Assembly (NCBI GenBank): GCA_003569245.1
Contig: BGOM01000002.1
Location: 62,001-126,000, forward strand
Length of the DNA: 64,000 nucleotides
DNA from: Opitutia bacterium
GTDB lineage: Bacteria; Verrucomicrobiota; Verrucomicrobiia; Opitutales; UBA953
Reading direction: 5' to 3'
The notes beneath the pieces are model-generated. The model was given only the letters and a program-made list of their open reading frames with translations. It searched no databases and was not told where the DNA came from. The translations under genes were made by a program, and so were the position numbers. Positions 43,814 through 53,331 of the stretch are shown piece after piece (position 1 is the first letter of the stretch; every line of letters starts with the position of its first letter).

Positions 43814-45241
43814 ATGGCCGAAAGACCCCAGCGCCCGCGTCGCGACGCCGAGCCCAACTACGGCGACCGCGTCCCGCCCCATAACCTCGACGCCGAGCGC
43901 GGCCTGATCGCGAGCATCATCATCGACGGCGGCGACACCCTGCAGCGCTGCCTCGAGCAGAAGGTCACGCCCGACTACTTCTTCGACCCCAAGCACCAGG
44001 ACATCTACGCCGCGGCGCTCCAGCTCTCGCAGGAGAGCGTGGGCATCGACGAGATCACGCTGACCGAGCGCCTGCGCCGGGAAGGCTCGCTGGACGCCGC
44101 CGGCGGCGCCGCCTACGTGAACGAGCTGACGGGGCAGGTCGCCTCGACCGCGCACGCGCCCCACTGGCTGAGCATCGTCCGCGAGAAGCATTTCATCCGG
44201 AAGCTGATCTCCACCGCGGTGACCACCGTGGAGAAGGCGCACGCCCATACCGAGGGCATCGCCCGCCTCATGGAGGAGGTCGAGCGAGCGTTCTTCAGCA
44301 TCAGCGAGGACCGCATCTCGGAGTCGGCCATGCCCGTCGACAAGTCGATCGAGGAGGCCATGGAGCTCGTCGAGAAGATCATGCGCGACCGCAACTCGGT
44401 GCAGGGCCTGCCGACCGGGTTCACCGACCTGGACGCGCTGACCTTCGGCTTCCAGGGCGGCCAGATGATCGTCGTGGCGGCCCGTCCCGGCATGGGCAAG
44501 ACCTCCATCGCCCTCAACTTCATCGAGGCCGCGCTTTTCCCCAAGCCGAACGCCGGCCGCGGGCCCGCGCACGTGATGCTCTTCTCCCTCGAGATGCCCG
44601 CGCGCGAGCTGGCCCTGCGCCTCCTCTGCTCCCGCGCCCGCGTCAACCAGCAGAAGCTCCGCTCCGGCCACCCCGACGAGCGCATGCAGCTCGACCTCGT
44701 GGCGGCGGCCAACGAGTACCGCGGGCGCCCGCTGGTCATCGACGACAACGGCGGCCAGACCATCCTCGAGATCCGCGCCAAGTGCCGCCGCGTCCACGCC
44801 CGCAAGCCCCTCGACCTGATCGTCATCGACTACATCCAGCTCATCAACGGCATGGACTCGAGCGTCTCCCGCGAGCAGCAGATCGCCGAGGTCTCCCGCA
44901 GCATCAAGGCCATGGCCAAGGAGTTCCGGGTCCCGATCATCGCGCTGGCCCAGCTGAACCGCAAATCGGAGGACGAGGCCCGCCAGCCCAAGATGTCGGA
45001 CCTCCGCGAGTCCGGCTCGATCGAGCAGGACGCCGACATCGTCATGCTCATCTCCAAGCCGCAGGTCAGCGCCAAGCAGGCCCAGGAGCAGGAACAGGAG
45101 CATGCCAGCCAGCCCGGTTGCTTCGCCCGCGAGCTCATCGTCGCCAAGAATCGTAACGGTCCCACCGCCGACATACCCTTGCTCTTTAACGCGAGCCTCA
45201 CACGCTTCGAGGCTCTCGCCAGGGAATCCCGCAATGCCTAA
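43814..45241 (+). CDS. dnaB: Replicative DNA helicase
   Basis: A 475-residue DnaB hexameric helicase that unwinds the replication fork. The N-terminal domain starts VPPHNLDAERGLIASIIIDGG, and the RecA-like domain has Walker A ARPGMGKT at residues 223-230 (K229), LFSLEMPARELALRLLCSRA, Walker B LIVIDYIQLINGM, and LAQLNRKSEDEA...SDLRESGSIEQDADIV. The ATG at 43814 (MAERPQRPRRD) is chosen over an earlier in-frame ATG because it gives the family N-terminus. Its end overlaps bamA by 8 bases. Confidence 0.95.
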   Translation: MAERPQRPRRDAEPNYGDRVPPHNLDAERGLIASIIIDGGDTLQRCLEQKVTPDYFFDPKHQDIYAAALQLSQESVGIDEITLTERLRREGSLDAAGGAAYVNELTGQVASTAHAPHWLSIVREKHFIRKLISTAVTTVEKAHAHTEGIARLMEEVERAFFSISEDRISESAMPVDKSIEEAMELVEKIMRDRNSVQGLPTGFTDLDALTFGFQGGQMIVVAARPGMGKTSIALNFIEAALFPKPNAGRGPAHVMLFSLEMPARELALRLLCSRARVNQQKLRSGHPDERMQLDLVAAANEYRGRPLVIDDNGGQTILEIRAKCRRVHARKPLDLIVIDYIQLINGMDSSVSREQQIAEVSRSIKAMAKEFRVPIIALAQLNRKSEDEARQPKMSDLRESGSIEQDADIVMLISKPQVSAKQAQEQEQEHASQPGCFARELIVAKNRNGPTADIPLLFNASLTRFEALARESRNA

Positions 45242-47702
45242 GCCTTCCGCCCGCCGCTTCCTCCTTTCCGCCTGCCTGCTGCTGGCTCCCTTGCTGGCCG
45301 CCGCCCAGGCCGCGGCCCCGGCCGCCGTGGAGAGGGTGCCGAACGTCCGCGCGATCACCGTCAAGGCCCAGGGCGGCGCGGTCTCCGAGGCTTTCGTCCG
45401 GGGCTTCGTCGCCTTCCGTACCGGCGAACCCTTTTCCCGCGAGGCGGCCGCCAGCACGGTCCGCGCGCTCTACGCGACCGGTCGGTTCAGCCAGGCGGTC
45501 GTGCTCCCGCACCTCGACCCGGCGACCGGCGAGGTCGACGTGGAGATCGTCGTCGAGCCCCGGCCGGCCCTCCTCGCCGTCACGTTCCGCGTGACCGACG
45601 GCGACAAGGAGCTGCCCGAAGGCTCGCTGGGCAGCCTCGAGCTCGAGCAGATCCGCTTGGGCGAGCCGCTCGACCTCACCGCCCTCCGCCAGGCCGAGCT
45701 CAAGCTCCAGACCGAGCTGCGCAAGAAGCGTCCCTTCACGGTCGTGACCTCGGAGGTCACCTCCACGCCGCGCGGCGCCGCCGTGCTCGTCCGCATCCGC
45801 CCGGGGGCCGATCTGCGCGTCGACCACGTCCGCCTCGAAGGCGCGCAGGCCCTGGACGCCGCCAAGGTCATCGACGCGGCCGAACTCAAGGCGTCTTCCT
45901 GGCGCTGGTGGAAATTCTCCTGGCTCACCAGCGGCGGCCGCCTCGATCCGGAGGATTACCGCCGGGATTGCCAGGCCGTCCGCGACCATTACCGGTCGCA
46001 AGGCTTCCTCGACGTGCAGGTCGAGGAGCTGCCCGCCGAGAAGGCCTGCGTCGTGAAGGACCTCGCCGACGGTTCCGGCTGGATCGACGTGGTCATCCGC
46101 ATCAAGGAAGGCCGCCGTTACTCCGTCGGCGCCATCGAGATCGAGGGCAACCGCATGGGCGCCGCCAACCCCGTGTTCGCCGCCGAGGCCCTGCGTCGCG
46201 TCGTCAACGAGGTCTCGCTCCGCCGCGGGGCCCGGCCCGCGGCCGTCGACCGGCTCAACGCGGGCGACTGGTTCGCCAACGCCAACGTCGAAGCCGCCGC
46301 CGACAAGCTCCGCGAGTACTACGGCCAGATGGGCTACCTGGCCGCCCAGGTGAACGTCGTCCGCCGCCCCAACCTGGAGACCGGCGCGATCGACCTGCGC
46401 TTCGTGCTCGAGGAAGGCGAACGCACCAGCGTCCGCGCCGTGGAGGTGCAGGGTAACACCAAGACCCGCCTCAACGTCATCGCCCGCGAGCTCGCCCTCG
46501 GCCCCGGCGAGGTCTTCGACCTGGCCCGCATGCGCGTCTCCGAGGCCCGCCTCCGCAACACGCAGTTCTTCGAGGAGGTCCGCCTCGCCCCCGTGCCCAC
46601 CGCGGTGCCGGGCCAGAGCGACCTCCGCATCACCGTCAAGGAAGGCAACACCGGGTCGGTCAGCTTCGGCGCCGGCTACAGCACCGTCGAGCAGCTCGTC
46701 GGCTTCGTCGAGTACGCCGAGGGCAACTTCGACTACACCAACCCGGAAGGGTGGTACCGCGGCGGCGGCCAGAAGCTCCGCCTGCGCGTCTCCGTCGGCA
46801 ACCTCTCGAACACGGTCGAGCACTCCTTCGAGGAGCCCGCGCTCTGGGATCGCGACCTCGCGGTCGGCTACAAGGTCGAGCGACGTTTCGTCGGTTACCA
46901 GTCGTCCAACTTCTCCGTGCTCACGCAGGGGGTGGGCGTCTACGCCCGCCGCCGCGTCTTCGGCAACGTCGAGGGCCGCATCGCCTACGACCTCCGTCGC
47001 ATCGGCGTGGATAACGTCACGGCCCAGGCCCCGGCGGATGTCCAGCTCGAGGTCGCCGGCCCCCGGACCATCTCCTCCGCGACCGCTTCGCTCGTGTACG
47101 ACACGCGCGACGAGTACAACTTCCCGACCCGCGGCGCGCGTCTGGCCTGGACGGAGGAGCTGGCGGGCGGCGCCCTCGGCGGCGGTGTCGACTACCTCAA
47201 GTCCGAGCTGCGCGGTGGCAAGTGGTTCCTGCTCTCCCCGACGGCCGAGCAGACGCTCGCCCTCGTCGGCCGGGTCGGCGCCCTGACCGGCACCGGCGGC
47301 ACGTTGCCCTTCTACGAGCGTTTCTACCTGGGTGGCGCGTACGACATGCGCGGCTTCGACTTCAACGACGTCGGTAGCGCCGGCACGTACGACCAGACCA
47401 ACGGGTCCCAGCCGATGGGGGGCCTGACCTACGGCTACCTCACCGCCGAGTATACGATCAAGGCCGCCGACAACCTCCGGTTCGCCGCCTTCTACGATTA
47501 CGGTTTGGTCAACCGGGGGGAGCGCGACTTCTCCTTCAACGAGGCCAACTCCAACTGGGGGCTGGGCATGCGCATCCTCCTGGGCGGGGCCGTCATGCGC
47601 CTCGACTTCGGTTTCCCCCTCCAATTGACGCCCGGCCCGGCAGGGACCACCCTGAATCAGGGGGGGATGAAGTTCAACTTCAGCTTCGGAACCGTCTTTT
47701 GA
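45234..47702 (+). CDS. bamA: Outer membrane protein assembly factor BamA
   Basis: An 822-residue Omp85 protein that inserts beta-barrels into the outer membrane. A signal peptide (MPKPSARRFLLSACLLLAPLLAAAQ) is followed by several POTRA domains up to about residue 470, including GFLDVQVEEL and VEVQGNTKTRLNVIARELALGPGEVF, then the Omp85 barrel starting GSVSFGAGYSTVEQLVGFVEYAEGNFD, ending GGMKFNFSFGTVF with a terminal phenylalanine. The conserved lid-lock segment appears as FYLGGAYDMRGFDFNDVG. It overlaps dnaB by 8 bases and precedes skp and lpxD. Confidence 0.94.
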   Translation: MPKPSARRFLLSACLLLAPLLAAAQAAAPAAVERVPNVRAITVKAQGGAVSEAFVRGFVAFRTGEPFSREAAASTVRALYATGRFSQAVVLPHLDPATGEVDVEIVVEPRPALLAVTFRVTDGDKELPEGSLGSLELEQIRLGEPLDLTALRQAELKLQTELRKKRPFTVVTSEVTSTPRGAAVLVRIRPGADLRVDHVRLEGAQALDAAKVIDAAELKASSWRWWKFSWLTSGGRLDPEDYRRDCQAVRDHYRSQGFLDVQVEELPAEKACVVKDLADGSGWIDVVIRIKEGRRYSVGAIEIEGNRMGAANPVFAAEALRRVVNEVSLRRGARPAAVDRLNAGDWFANANVEAAADKLREYYGQMGYLAAQVNVVRRPNLETGAIDLRFVLEEGERTSVRAVEVQGNTKTRLNVIARELALGPGEVFDLARMRVSEARLRNTQFFEEVRLAPVPTAVPGQSDLRITVKEGNTGSVSFGAGYSTVEQLVGFVEYAEGNFDYTNPEGWYRGGGQKLRLRVSVGNLSNTVEHSFEEPALWDRDLAVGYKVERRFVGYQSSNFSVLTQGVGVYARRRVFGNVEGRIAYDLRRIGVDNVTAQAPADVQLEVAGPRTISSATASLVYDTRDEYNFPTRGARLAWTEELAGGALGGGVDYLKSELRGGKWFLLSPTAEQTLALVGRVGALTGTGGTLPFYERFYLGGAYDMRGFDFNDVGSAGTYDQTNGSQPMGGLTYGYLTAEYTIKAADNLRFAAFYDYGLVNRGERDFSFNEANSNWGLGMRILLGGAVMRLDFGFPLQLTPGPAGTTLNQGGMKFNFSFGTVF

Positions 47703-47734
47703 TTGCCAAGCCCACCCCCCCGCATCTTTATCGA

Positions 47735-48325
47735 ATGACTATGAAAACCCTACCTCTCCTCCTCGCCTTCGCCGCCGCCTCCGTCTCCGCGGCCGCCCCG
47801 AACGTCGGCGTCGTCGACGTCGCCGAAGTCATGTCCAAGTACAACAAGGCCATCGAAATCAAGGGCGGCATCGACCAGTCCCTGGCCCAGTCCAAGGCCC
47901 AGGTCGAACAGAAGGGCAAGGAGCTCGAAGCCCTCAAGGCCGACTTCGACAAGACCGTGAAGGACGCCAACAACCCGATGCTCAACGAGTCCGGCAAGAA
48001 GGCCGCCGTGGGCGAGGCCCAGGCCAAGCAGCAGAACCTGCAGCAGCGCTTCAACGAGTACCAGCAGTTCGTCCAGCAGGCCCAGGGCAGCATCCAGGCC
48101 CGCGCCGGCGAGCTCGAGAAGGCCGTCCTGGCCGACGTCAAGACCGCCGCCGAGAAGATCGCCAAGGAGAAGGGTCTCCAGCTCATCCTCCCCAAGGCCG
48201 TGGCCTTCGTCGCCGACGACTCCCTCAACGTCACCGCCGACATCGTCAAGGAACTGAACGACAACTACAAGTCGGCCGCCCCGGCGCCCGCCGCCCCCGC
48301 CGGCGACAAGCCCGCCGCCAAGTAA
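47735..48325 (+). CDS. OmpH/Skp-family periplasmic chaperone
   Basis: A 196-residue OmpH/Skp protein that holds unfolded outer-membrane proteins in the periplasm. A signal peptide (MTMKTLPLLLAFAAASVSAAAP) is followed by VGVVDVAEVMSKYNKA, a long helical hairpin (about residues 45-150) and the strand LILPKAVAFVADDSLNVTADIV. The C-terminus is Ala/Pro-rich. The ATG at 47735 is preferred; ATG at 47741 would also serve. The bamA-skp-lpxD order is typical of Gram-negative bacteria. Confidence 0.9.
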   Translation: MTMKTLPLLLAFAAASVSAAAPNVGVVDVAEVMSKYNKAIEIKGGIDQSLAQSKAQVEQKGKELEALKADFDKTVKDANNPMLNESGKKAAVGEAQAKQQNLQQRFNEYQQFVQQAQGSIQARAGELEKAVLADVKTAAEKIAKEKGLQLILPKAVAFVADDSLNVTADIVKELNDNYKSAAPAPAAPAGDKPAAK

Positions 48326-48335
48326 GCCCTCCGAC

Positions 48336-48365
48336 GCGCCCCTGACAACAGGGGCGCTTCATTTA
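48336..48365 (+). terminator. Hairpin between skp and lpxD
   Basis: A 9-bp perfect stem GCGCCCCTG (48336-48344) / CAGGGGCGC (48349-48357) with loop ACAA is followed by TTCATTT. The short T-run suggests partial read-through into lpxD. Confidence 0.7.
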
Positions 48366-48370
48366 GGACC

Positions 48371-49423
48371 ATGTCCATCGCCTTCTCGCTCCCCGAGCTC
48401 GCCGCCGTCGTCGACGCGCGGGCGGTCGAGGGGGTCCGGACGGCGCCGATCCGCGGTATCGCCAGCCTGGCCGAGGCCGGTCCCGATGACCTTTCCTTCC
48501 TCGGCAATCCCAAGTACGCCGCCGAGGTCGCCGCCTCCCGGGCCGGGGCGATCTTAGTCCCGGCTGATTTCGCGGGTTCGCCCGCCGCCGGCCAGGTCTT
48601 CCTTCGGGTCGACAAGCCCTCCTACGCGCTGGCCTTGGTCTGCTCCGTCCTCGAAGCCCGGCTTTGGCCGAAGCCGCCCGCCGGCCGCCATCCTTCCGCG
48701 GTCGTGGCCGCCGGCGCCCGGGTCGACCCGTCGGCCAGCCTCGGCCCCTTGTGCGTCATCGAAGAGGATGCCGTCATCGGCGCCGGCGCGGTCCTCGACG
48801 CCCTGTGCCATGTCGGTCGCGCCGCGGTCGTCGGCCCCGATTGCTGGCTGAAGTCCGGCGTGAAGGTCGGCGACTTCTGCGTGCTCGGCGCCCGCTGCCG
48901 TCTCCAGCCCGGCGCCGTGGTCGGGGCCGAAGGCTTCGGCTTCGAGCCCGTCGGCGGCGAAATCCGCCGCATCCCGCAGGTCGGCGTGGTCGTGCTCGAG
49001 GACGACGTCGAGATCGGGGCGAACACGACCCTCGACCGCGCGCGCTTCAGCCGCACGGTCGTCGGCCGCGGCACCAAGATCGATAACCTCGTCCAGATCG
49101 CCCACAATGTGCGCATCGGTCGCCAGTGCCTCATCACGGCGCAGGTCGGCATCGCCGGCAGCACCACCTTGGGCGACCATTGCGTGCTCGGCGGCCAGGC
49201 CGGCGTGGCCGGTCACCTCACCCTGGGCGATCGCGTCCGGCTCGGCGCCCAGACGGGCCTCTTCGAGGACGTCCCCGCCGACGGCTTCATGAACGGGACG
49301 CCCGCGGTGCCCTTCGGGCTCGAGCGCCGGCTGGTCGTGCTCTCCCGGAAACTCCCCGAGCTGTTCAAAAAGGTTGATTCGCTCGCCGCCTCCTTGGACG
49401 CTCTGCGCCCGCCCGCACCATGA
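48371..49423 (+). CDS. lpxD: UDP-3-O-(3-hydroxyacyl)glucosamine N-acyltransferase
   Basis: A 350-residue left-handed beta-helix acyltransferase adding the second fatty acid in lipid A synthesis. The uridine-binding N-terminal domain ([17 protein letters not shown] ... [18 protein letters not shown]) precedes hexapeptide repeats from about residue 115 ([28 protein letters not shown]). The catalytic region contains [14 protein letters not shown] and [22 protein letters not shown]. It overlaps the prs ATG by four bases (ATGA). Confidence 0.95.
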   Translation: MSIAFSLPELAAVVDARAVEGVRTAPIRGIASLAEAGPDDLSFLGNPKYAAEVAASRAGAILVPADFAGSPAAGQVFLRVDKPSYALALVCSVLEARLWPKPPAGRHPSAVVAAGARVDPSASLGPLCVIEEDAVIGAGAVLDALCHVGRAAVVGPDCWLKSGVKVGDFCVLGARCRLQPGAVVGAEGFGFEPVGGEIRRIPQVGVVVLEDDVEIGANTTLDRARFSRTVVGRGTKIDNLVQIAHNVRIGRQCLITAQVGIAGSTTLGDHCVLGGQAGVAGHLTLGDRVRLGAQTGLFEDVPADGFMNGTPAVPFGLERRLVVLSRKLPELFKKVDSLAASLDALRPPAP

Positions 49424-50373
49424 GCCAACCCGAGATGAAAGTGTTTTCCGGCAACGCGAACCCCGCGCTCGCGAAGGAAATCTGCGAACACCTCGGCGTC
49501 CCGCTCGGGACCGCGACGGTCAACCGGTTCCCCGACGGCGAGACGTTCGTCCAGATCAACGAGAACATCCGCGGGTGCGACGTCTACGTCATCCAGCCGA
49601 CCTGCGCTCCGGCCAACGACCGGATCATGGAGCTCCTGATCATGATCGACGCGATGCGCCGCGCCTCCGCCGCCCGCATCACCGCCGTCATCCCGTTCTT
49701 CGGTTACGCCCGCCAGGATCGCAAGGACAAGCCCCGCGTGCCGATCACGGCCAAGCTCGTCGCCAACCTGCTCACGGCCGCCGGCGCGAACCGCGTGCTG
49801 ACCGTCGACCTGCACGCCCAGCAGATCCAGGGCTTCTTCGACATCCCGGTCGACCACCTCTACGCCTCCCCGGTCTTCTACAAGCACATCAAGGACAAGC
49901 CCTGGCTGAAGGACGCGACGGTCTTCTCGCCCGACGTGGGCGGCCTGAAATACGCCTCCGCCGTGGCCGACATGTTGCACCTGCCCTACGGTTTCGTGGC
50001 CAAGCGCCGCACCAGCGCCACCACCGTGCAGGCGACCAGCCTCGTCGGCGAGGTCGACGGCCGCGACATCATCCTGGTCGACGACATGACCGAGACGGCG
50101 GGCACCCTCGTCGCCGCGGCCGACCTGCTCAAGAAGAACGGCGCCCGCTCGGTCCGCGCCGTGGTCTCGCACTGCATGATCCAGGAGATCGCCTACGCCC
50201 GCCTGCGCGGCGGCCCGATCGACGAGGTCATCACGACCAACTCCGTCCCGGCCGACTGGCCCAAGGACCTGCCGATCACCGTGCTCTCGATCGCCCCGCT
50301 GCTGTCCGACGCGATCCGTCGCATCCACGGCAACAACAGCGTGACGGACCTCTTCCCGATCAAGGGCCACTGA
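49420..50373 (+). CDS. prs: Ribose-phosphate pyrophosphokinase
   Basis: A 317-residue PRPP synthetase that makes PRPP from ribose 5-phosphate and ATP. Visible motifs: [53 protein letters not shown], the metal-binding [13 protein letters not shown] and the PRPP loop [15 protein letters not shown]. It is coupled to lpxD by ATGA and ends at a bidirectional terminator. prs is more often next to rplY in other genomes. Confidence 0.95.
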   Translation: MSQPEMKVFSGNANPALAKEICEHLGVPLGTATVNRFPDGETFVQINENIRGCDVYVIQPTCAPANDRIMELLIMIDAMRRASAARITAVIPFFGYARQDRKDKPRVPITAKLVANLLTAAGANRVLTVDLHAQQIQGFFDIPVDHLYASPVFYKHIKDKPWLKDATVFSPDVGGLKYASAVADMLHLPYGFVAKRRTSATTVQATSLVGEVDGRDIILVDDMTETAGTLVAAADLLKKNGARSVRAVVSHCMIQEIAYARLRGGPIDEVITTNSVPADWPKDLPITVLSIAPLLSDAIRRIHGNNSVTDLFPIKGH

Positions 50374-50393
50374 GCCGGGTCGTCCGGACGCGA

Positions 50394-50427
50394 AAAAGGC
50401 CGCCTCACCCGAGGCGGCCTTTTGTTT
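50394..50427. terminator. Bidirectional terminator between prs and the peroxiredoxin gene
   Basis: A 13-bp perfect stem AAAAGGCCGCCTC (50394-50406) / GAGGCGGCCTTTT (50411-50423) with loop ACCC. A-rich and T-rich flanks allow termination in both directions between the convergent genes. Confidence 0.92.
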
Positions 50428-50442
50428 GGTCCGGTCGCCGGC

Positions 50443-50955
50443 CTACTTCTTGCCCGACTTGAGGAACTCGAGGATCACCTGGGCTTGGTCGCCGGTGTGC
50501 CCCTTGTGGTCGGCGTAGACGCACTTCCCGTCCTTGAAAAGGAAGGCGCTGCGGCCGGCCATGCCGATGAGGTTCTTCACGCCGAAGGCCTCGGTGACGG
50601 CCTTCTTCTCCTTGTCGGCCAGCAGGCGGAAGGGGAACTTCTGCTCTTCCTTGAACTCCTTCTGCAGCTTCTCGTCGTCGGTGCTGACGCCGAGGACGGC
50701 GACGCCGGCCTTCTGCAGGGCGTCCCAGTTGTCGCGCAGCGAGCAGCCTTGCTTGGTGCAGCCGCCGGTCTTGGCCTTCGGGTAGAAGTAGACGAGCAGG
50801 TAGCCTTGGGCGCCTTCTTTGGCGAGGTCGACCGGCTTGCCGTCCTGATCGTTGCAGGTCACCGCGGGGATGGGGTCGCCGACGGCGAGTTTTTCCGCCG
50901 CGGCGCCGAAGAAGGGGAGGGAGGTCATGAGGAGGGTGGCGAAGAGAGTCTTCAT
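50443..50955 (-). CDS. Secreted peroxiredoxin, BCP/PrxQ type
   Basis: A 170-residue thiol peroxidase with a signal peptide (MKTLFATLLMTSLPFFGAAAE). The peroxidatic motif is VYFYPKAKTGGCTKQGCSLRD, with the two cysteines five residues apart as in BCP. It reduces hydrogen peroxide and organic hydroperoxides, here probably in the periplasm. The ATG at 50955 gives the signal peptide; the frame is open further upstream across fabZ, which is not meaningful. It is divergent from fabZ. Confidence 0.87.
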   Translation of the reverse strand: MKTLFATLLMTSLPFFGAAAEKLAVGDPIPAVTCNDQDGKPVDLAKEGAQGYLLVYFYPKAKTGGCTKQGCSLRDNWDALQKAGVAVLGVSTDDEKLQKEFKEEQKFPFRLLADKEKKAVTEAFGVKNLIGMAGRSAFLFKDGKCVYADHKGHTGDQAQVILEFLKSGKK

Positions 50956-51046
50956 GCGGCGCAGGTTAGGCGGCCGTCCGCAAAAGGCAAACGTGTCCGC
51001 GGTGTTTTGTGTCGCTTGTCCGACTTTCCGGGGGCAAAAATACGCC

Positions 51047-51487
51047 ATGTTGCAGGCCGTCCTCGACACCATCCCCCATCGTCCGCCGTTCCTCTTCCTG
51101 GACCGGATCGACGAGGTCCGGGCGGATGGCGCCACCTGCACCCGCACCTTCCGCGCCGACGAGCCGTTCTACGCCGGGCACTACCCCGGCAACCCGATCA
51201 CGCCCGGGGTGCTGCTGTGCGAGTCGGTCTTCCAGGCGGGTGCCGTCTTCCTCACGAAGAAGCTGCAGGCCGAGGGCGGCGCCCCCGCCGGCAAGACCCC
51301 GGTGCTCTGCCGGATCGAGGAGGCCAAGTTCAAGGGGATGGTGAAGCCCGGCGATACCGTCTCGATCGAGGTGAAGCACGTCGAGACCCTGCAACAGTTC
51401 CATTTCCTGACGGGCACGGTGCGGCGCGACGGCAAGGCCGTCCTGACCATCCGCTTCGCCCTCGCCCTCGTCGACCAACCCGCCTGA
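51047..51487 (+). CDS. fabZ: 3-hydroxyacyl-ACP dehydratase FabZ-like
   Basis: A 146-residue hotdog-fold dehydratase of fatty-acid synthesis. The N-terminus AVLDTIPHRPPFLFLDRIDEV and the active-site block AGHYPGNPITPGVLLCESVFQAGAV (His and Glu) are clear FabZ motifs. The ATG at 51047 gives the normal length. It lies four bases before fabI and heads the lipid operon fabZ-fabI-oleA-oleB. Confidence 0.88.
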   Translation: MLQAVLDTIPHRPPFLFLDRIDEVRADGATCTRTFRADEPFYAGHYPGNPITPGVLLCESVFQAGAVFLTKKLQAEGGAPAGKTPVLCRIEEAKFKGMVKPGDTVSIEVKHVETLQQFHFLTGTVRRDGKAVLTIRFALALVDQPA

Positions 51488-51490
51488 CCC

Positions 51491-52297
51491 ATGTCCTTCC
51501 TCGGCCTGTCCGGTAAGACCTTCCTCGTCCTCGGCGTCGCGAACAAGAAGTCCGTCGCCTGGCACGTCGCCCAGACCCTGGAGTCCGAGGGCGCCAAGGT
51601 CGTCTACTCGGTGCGCTCGCAGGCCCGCTTGGATTCGTTGAAGGGCCTCCTCGATGGCAAGCCGGTCTACCTCTGCGACCTCGAGCATGAGGCCCAGACG
51701 CAGGCGCTCGCCGCCGCTGTCGGGCGCGAGCATGGCCCGCTCGACGGCGTCCTGCACAGCGTGGCGTTCGCCAACTTCTCCAAGGGCATGCAGCCGTTCC
51801 ATGAGACGGTCCGCGCCGACTTCCTGCAGGCCACCGCGATCTCCGCGTTCTCGCTCGTCGAGCTGGCCCGGGCGCTCAAGCCGCACCTCAAGGTCGACGC
51901 CTCCATCGTCTCGATCGGCATCTCCTCGCAGGTGACGGCCGCGAACTACGGCTACATGTCGCCGATCAAGGCCGCCCTCGAGTCCGCCAGCCGCTTCCTC
52001 GCGAAGTCCTTCTCGGCCGACTCCCGCGTGCGTTTCAATTCCGTCAATGCCGGCCCGCTCAAGACGAGCGCCAGCGCCGGCATCCCCGGCTATCTCCATA
52101 ACTACCTGCACGCCGAGAAGATGACCTTCCGCAAGGCGGCCTTGAAGACGCAGGAGGTCGCCGACACGGCGGTCTGGCTGCTCTCGCCGCGCTCGAGCGG
52201 CATCAACGGCCAGGGCATCGTGGTCGACGCCGGCATGGGCTGGAACTTCTTCGACGAGGAACTCGTGGCCGCTTCCTCCCGTCTCCCCGGCTCGTGA
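51491..52297 (+). CDS. fabI: Enoyl-ACP reductase FabI
   Basis: A 268-residue short-chain dehydrogenase of fatty-acid elongation. The N-terminus GKTFLVLGVANKKSVAWHVAQTLESEGAKVVY is typical of FabI (G-x5-SIA/VAW pattern), HSVAFANFSKG follows, and the catalytic Tyr-x6-Lys is in ANYGYMSPIKAALES. The C-terminal INGQGIVVDAGMGW matches. It overlaps the next gene by GTGA. Confidence 0.93.
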   Translation: MSFLGLSGKTFLVLGVANKKSVAWHVAQTLESEGAKVVYSVRSQARLDSLKGLLDGKPVYLCDLEHEAQTQALAAAVGREHGPLDGVLHSVAFANFSKGMQPFHETVRADFLQATAISAFSLVELARALKPHLKVDASIVSIGISSQVTAANYGYMSPIKAALESASRFLAKSFSADSRVRFNSVNAGPLKTSASAGIPGYLHNYLHAEKMTFRKAALKTQEVADTAVWLLSPRSSGINGQGIVVDAGMGWNFFDEELVAASSRLPGS

Positions 52298-53331
52298 TCT
52301 TCCAGCGCACCGTCCTTGCCGGCCTCGTCGCCGAGCTGCCTCCGGAGGTCTGGACTTCCGACGAGGTCGAACGTCGCCTGGCGCCGCTCTATGGCCGCCT
52401 GAAGCTGCCGGAGGGTCGGCTCGAGCTGATGACCGGGATCCGCGAGCGCCGTTTCTGGCCGCAGGCGATCCGCCCTTCCGCCGCGTCCGCGCTCGCCGGT
52501 CGGCGCGCGATGCAGGCCGCCGGCACGGGCCCCGCCGACGTCGACCTGCTCATCCATGCCTCGGTCTGCCGCGACCGCCTCGAGCCCTCGACCGCGGCCT
52601 ACGTGCACGGCCTGCTCGGCCTCGGGCCGCAGGCGCAGATCCTCGACGTCTCCAACGCGTGCCTAGGTTTCCTCAACGCCGTCGCGCTGGCGGCAGGCAT
52701 GGTGGAGTCCGGCCAGATCCGCCGCGCGCTGGTCTGCTCGGGTGAGGATGGCCGCCCGCTCGTCGAACGTACGATCCGCCTGCTCAACGAGGACCTCGCG
52801 CTCACGCGCGAGACCATCAAGCCGTACTTCGCCAACCTCACCATCGGCGCCGGGGGCGCCGCGGTGGTGGTCGCCCGCGAGGACTTGGCCGGCCCCGGTG
52901 GGATCCGCCTGCTCGGCGGCGCCGCCGAGACCGATTCCTCCGCGAATGGTCTTTGCGAAGGGGACACCTCGTCCGCCGAACTCGACATGCGTACGGATTC
53001 CGAGGCGCTCCTGGCCGCGGGCGTCGCGCTGGCCCGTCGCTGCTGGGGTCGCTTCAAGGCCGAGACCGGCTGGGATGAGTCCACGCCGCATCGCGTGGTC
53101 ACCCATCAGGTGGGCCGCCGTCATTCCGCGCTGCTGTTCGAGAATCTCGGCCTCGATCCGGCGAAGGACTACCAAACCTTCGACCGCCTCGGGAATGTCG
53201 GCTCGGTCTCCGTGCCCGCCACGCTGGCGCTGGGCCTCGCCGCCGGCCGGATCCGGCCGGGTGAGCGCGTCGCCCTGCTGGGCATCGGCAGCGGTCTCGC
53301 CAGCATGATGCTGGCCGTCGAATGCCGATGA
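52294..53331 (+). CDS. OleA-like thiolase (long-chain beta-ketoacid synthase)
   Basis: A 345-residue thiolase-superfamily enzyme related to FabH and OleA. The catalytic cysteine is C123 in DVSNACLGFLN, with H271 in THQVGRRH and N301 in RLGNVGSVS. The segment SVCRDRLEPSTAAYVHG contains E97, which aligns with the glutamate (E117) special to Xanthomonas OleA; FabH lacks it. OleA condenses two fatty acyl-CoAs head-to-head to a beta-ketoacid, the first step to long-chain olefins. Start is GTG at 52294, overlapping fabI. The following gene looks like oleB. Confidence 0.82.
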   Translation: MIFQRTVLAGLVAELPPEVWTSDEVERRLAPLYGRLKLPEGRLELMTGIRERRFWPQAIRPSAASALAGRRAMQAAGTGPADVDLLIHASVCRDRLEPSTAAYVHGLLGLGPQAQILDVSNACLGFLNAVALAAGMVESGQIRRALVCSGEDGRPLVERTIRLLNEDLALTRETIKPYFANLTIGAGGAAVVVAREDLAGPGGIRLLGGAAETDSSANGLCEGDTSSAELDMRTDSEALLAAGVALARRCWGRFKAETGWDESTPHRVVTHQVGRRHSALLFENLGLDPAKDYQTFDRLGNVGSVSVPATLALGLAAGRIRPGERVALLGIGSGLASMMLAVECR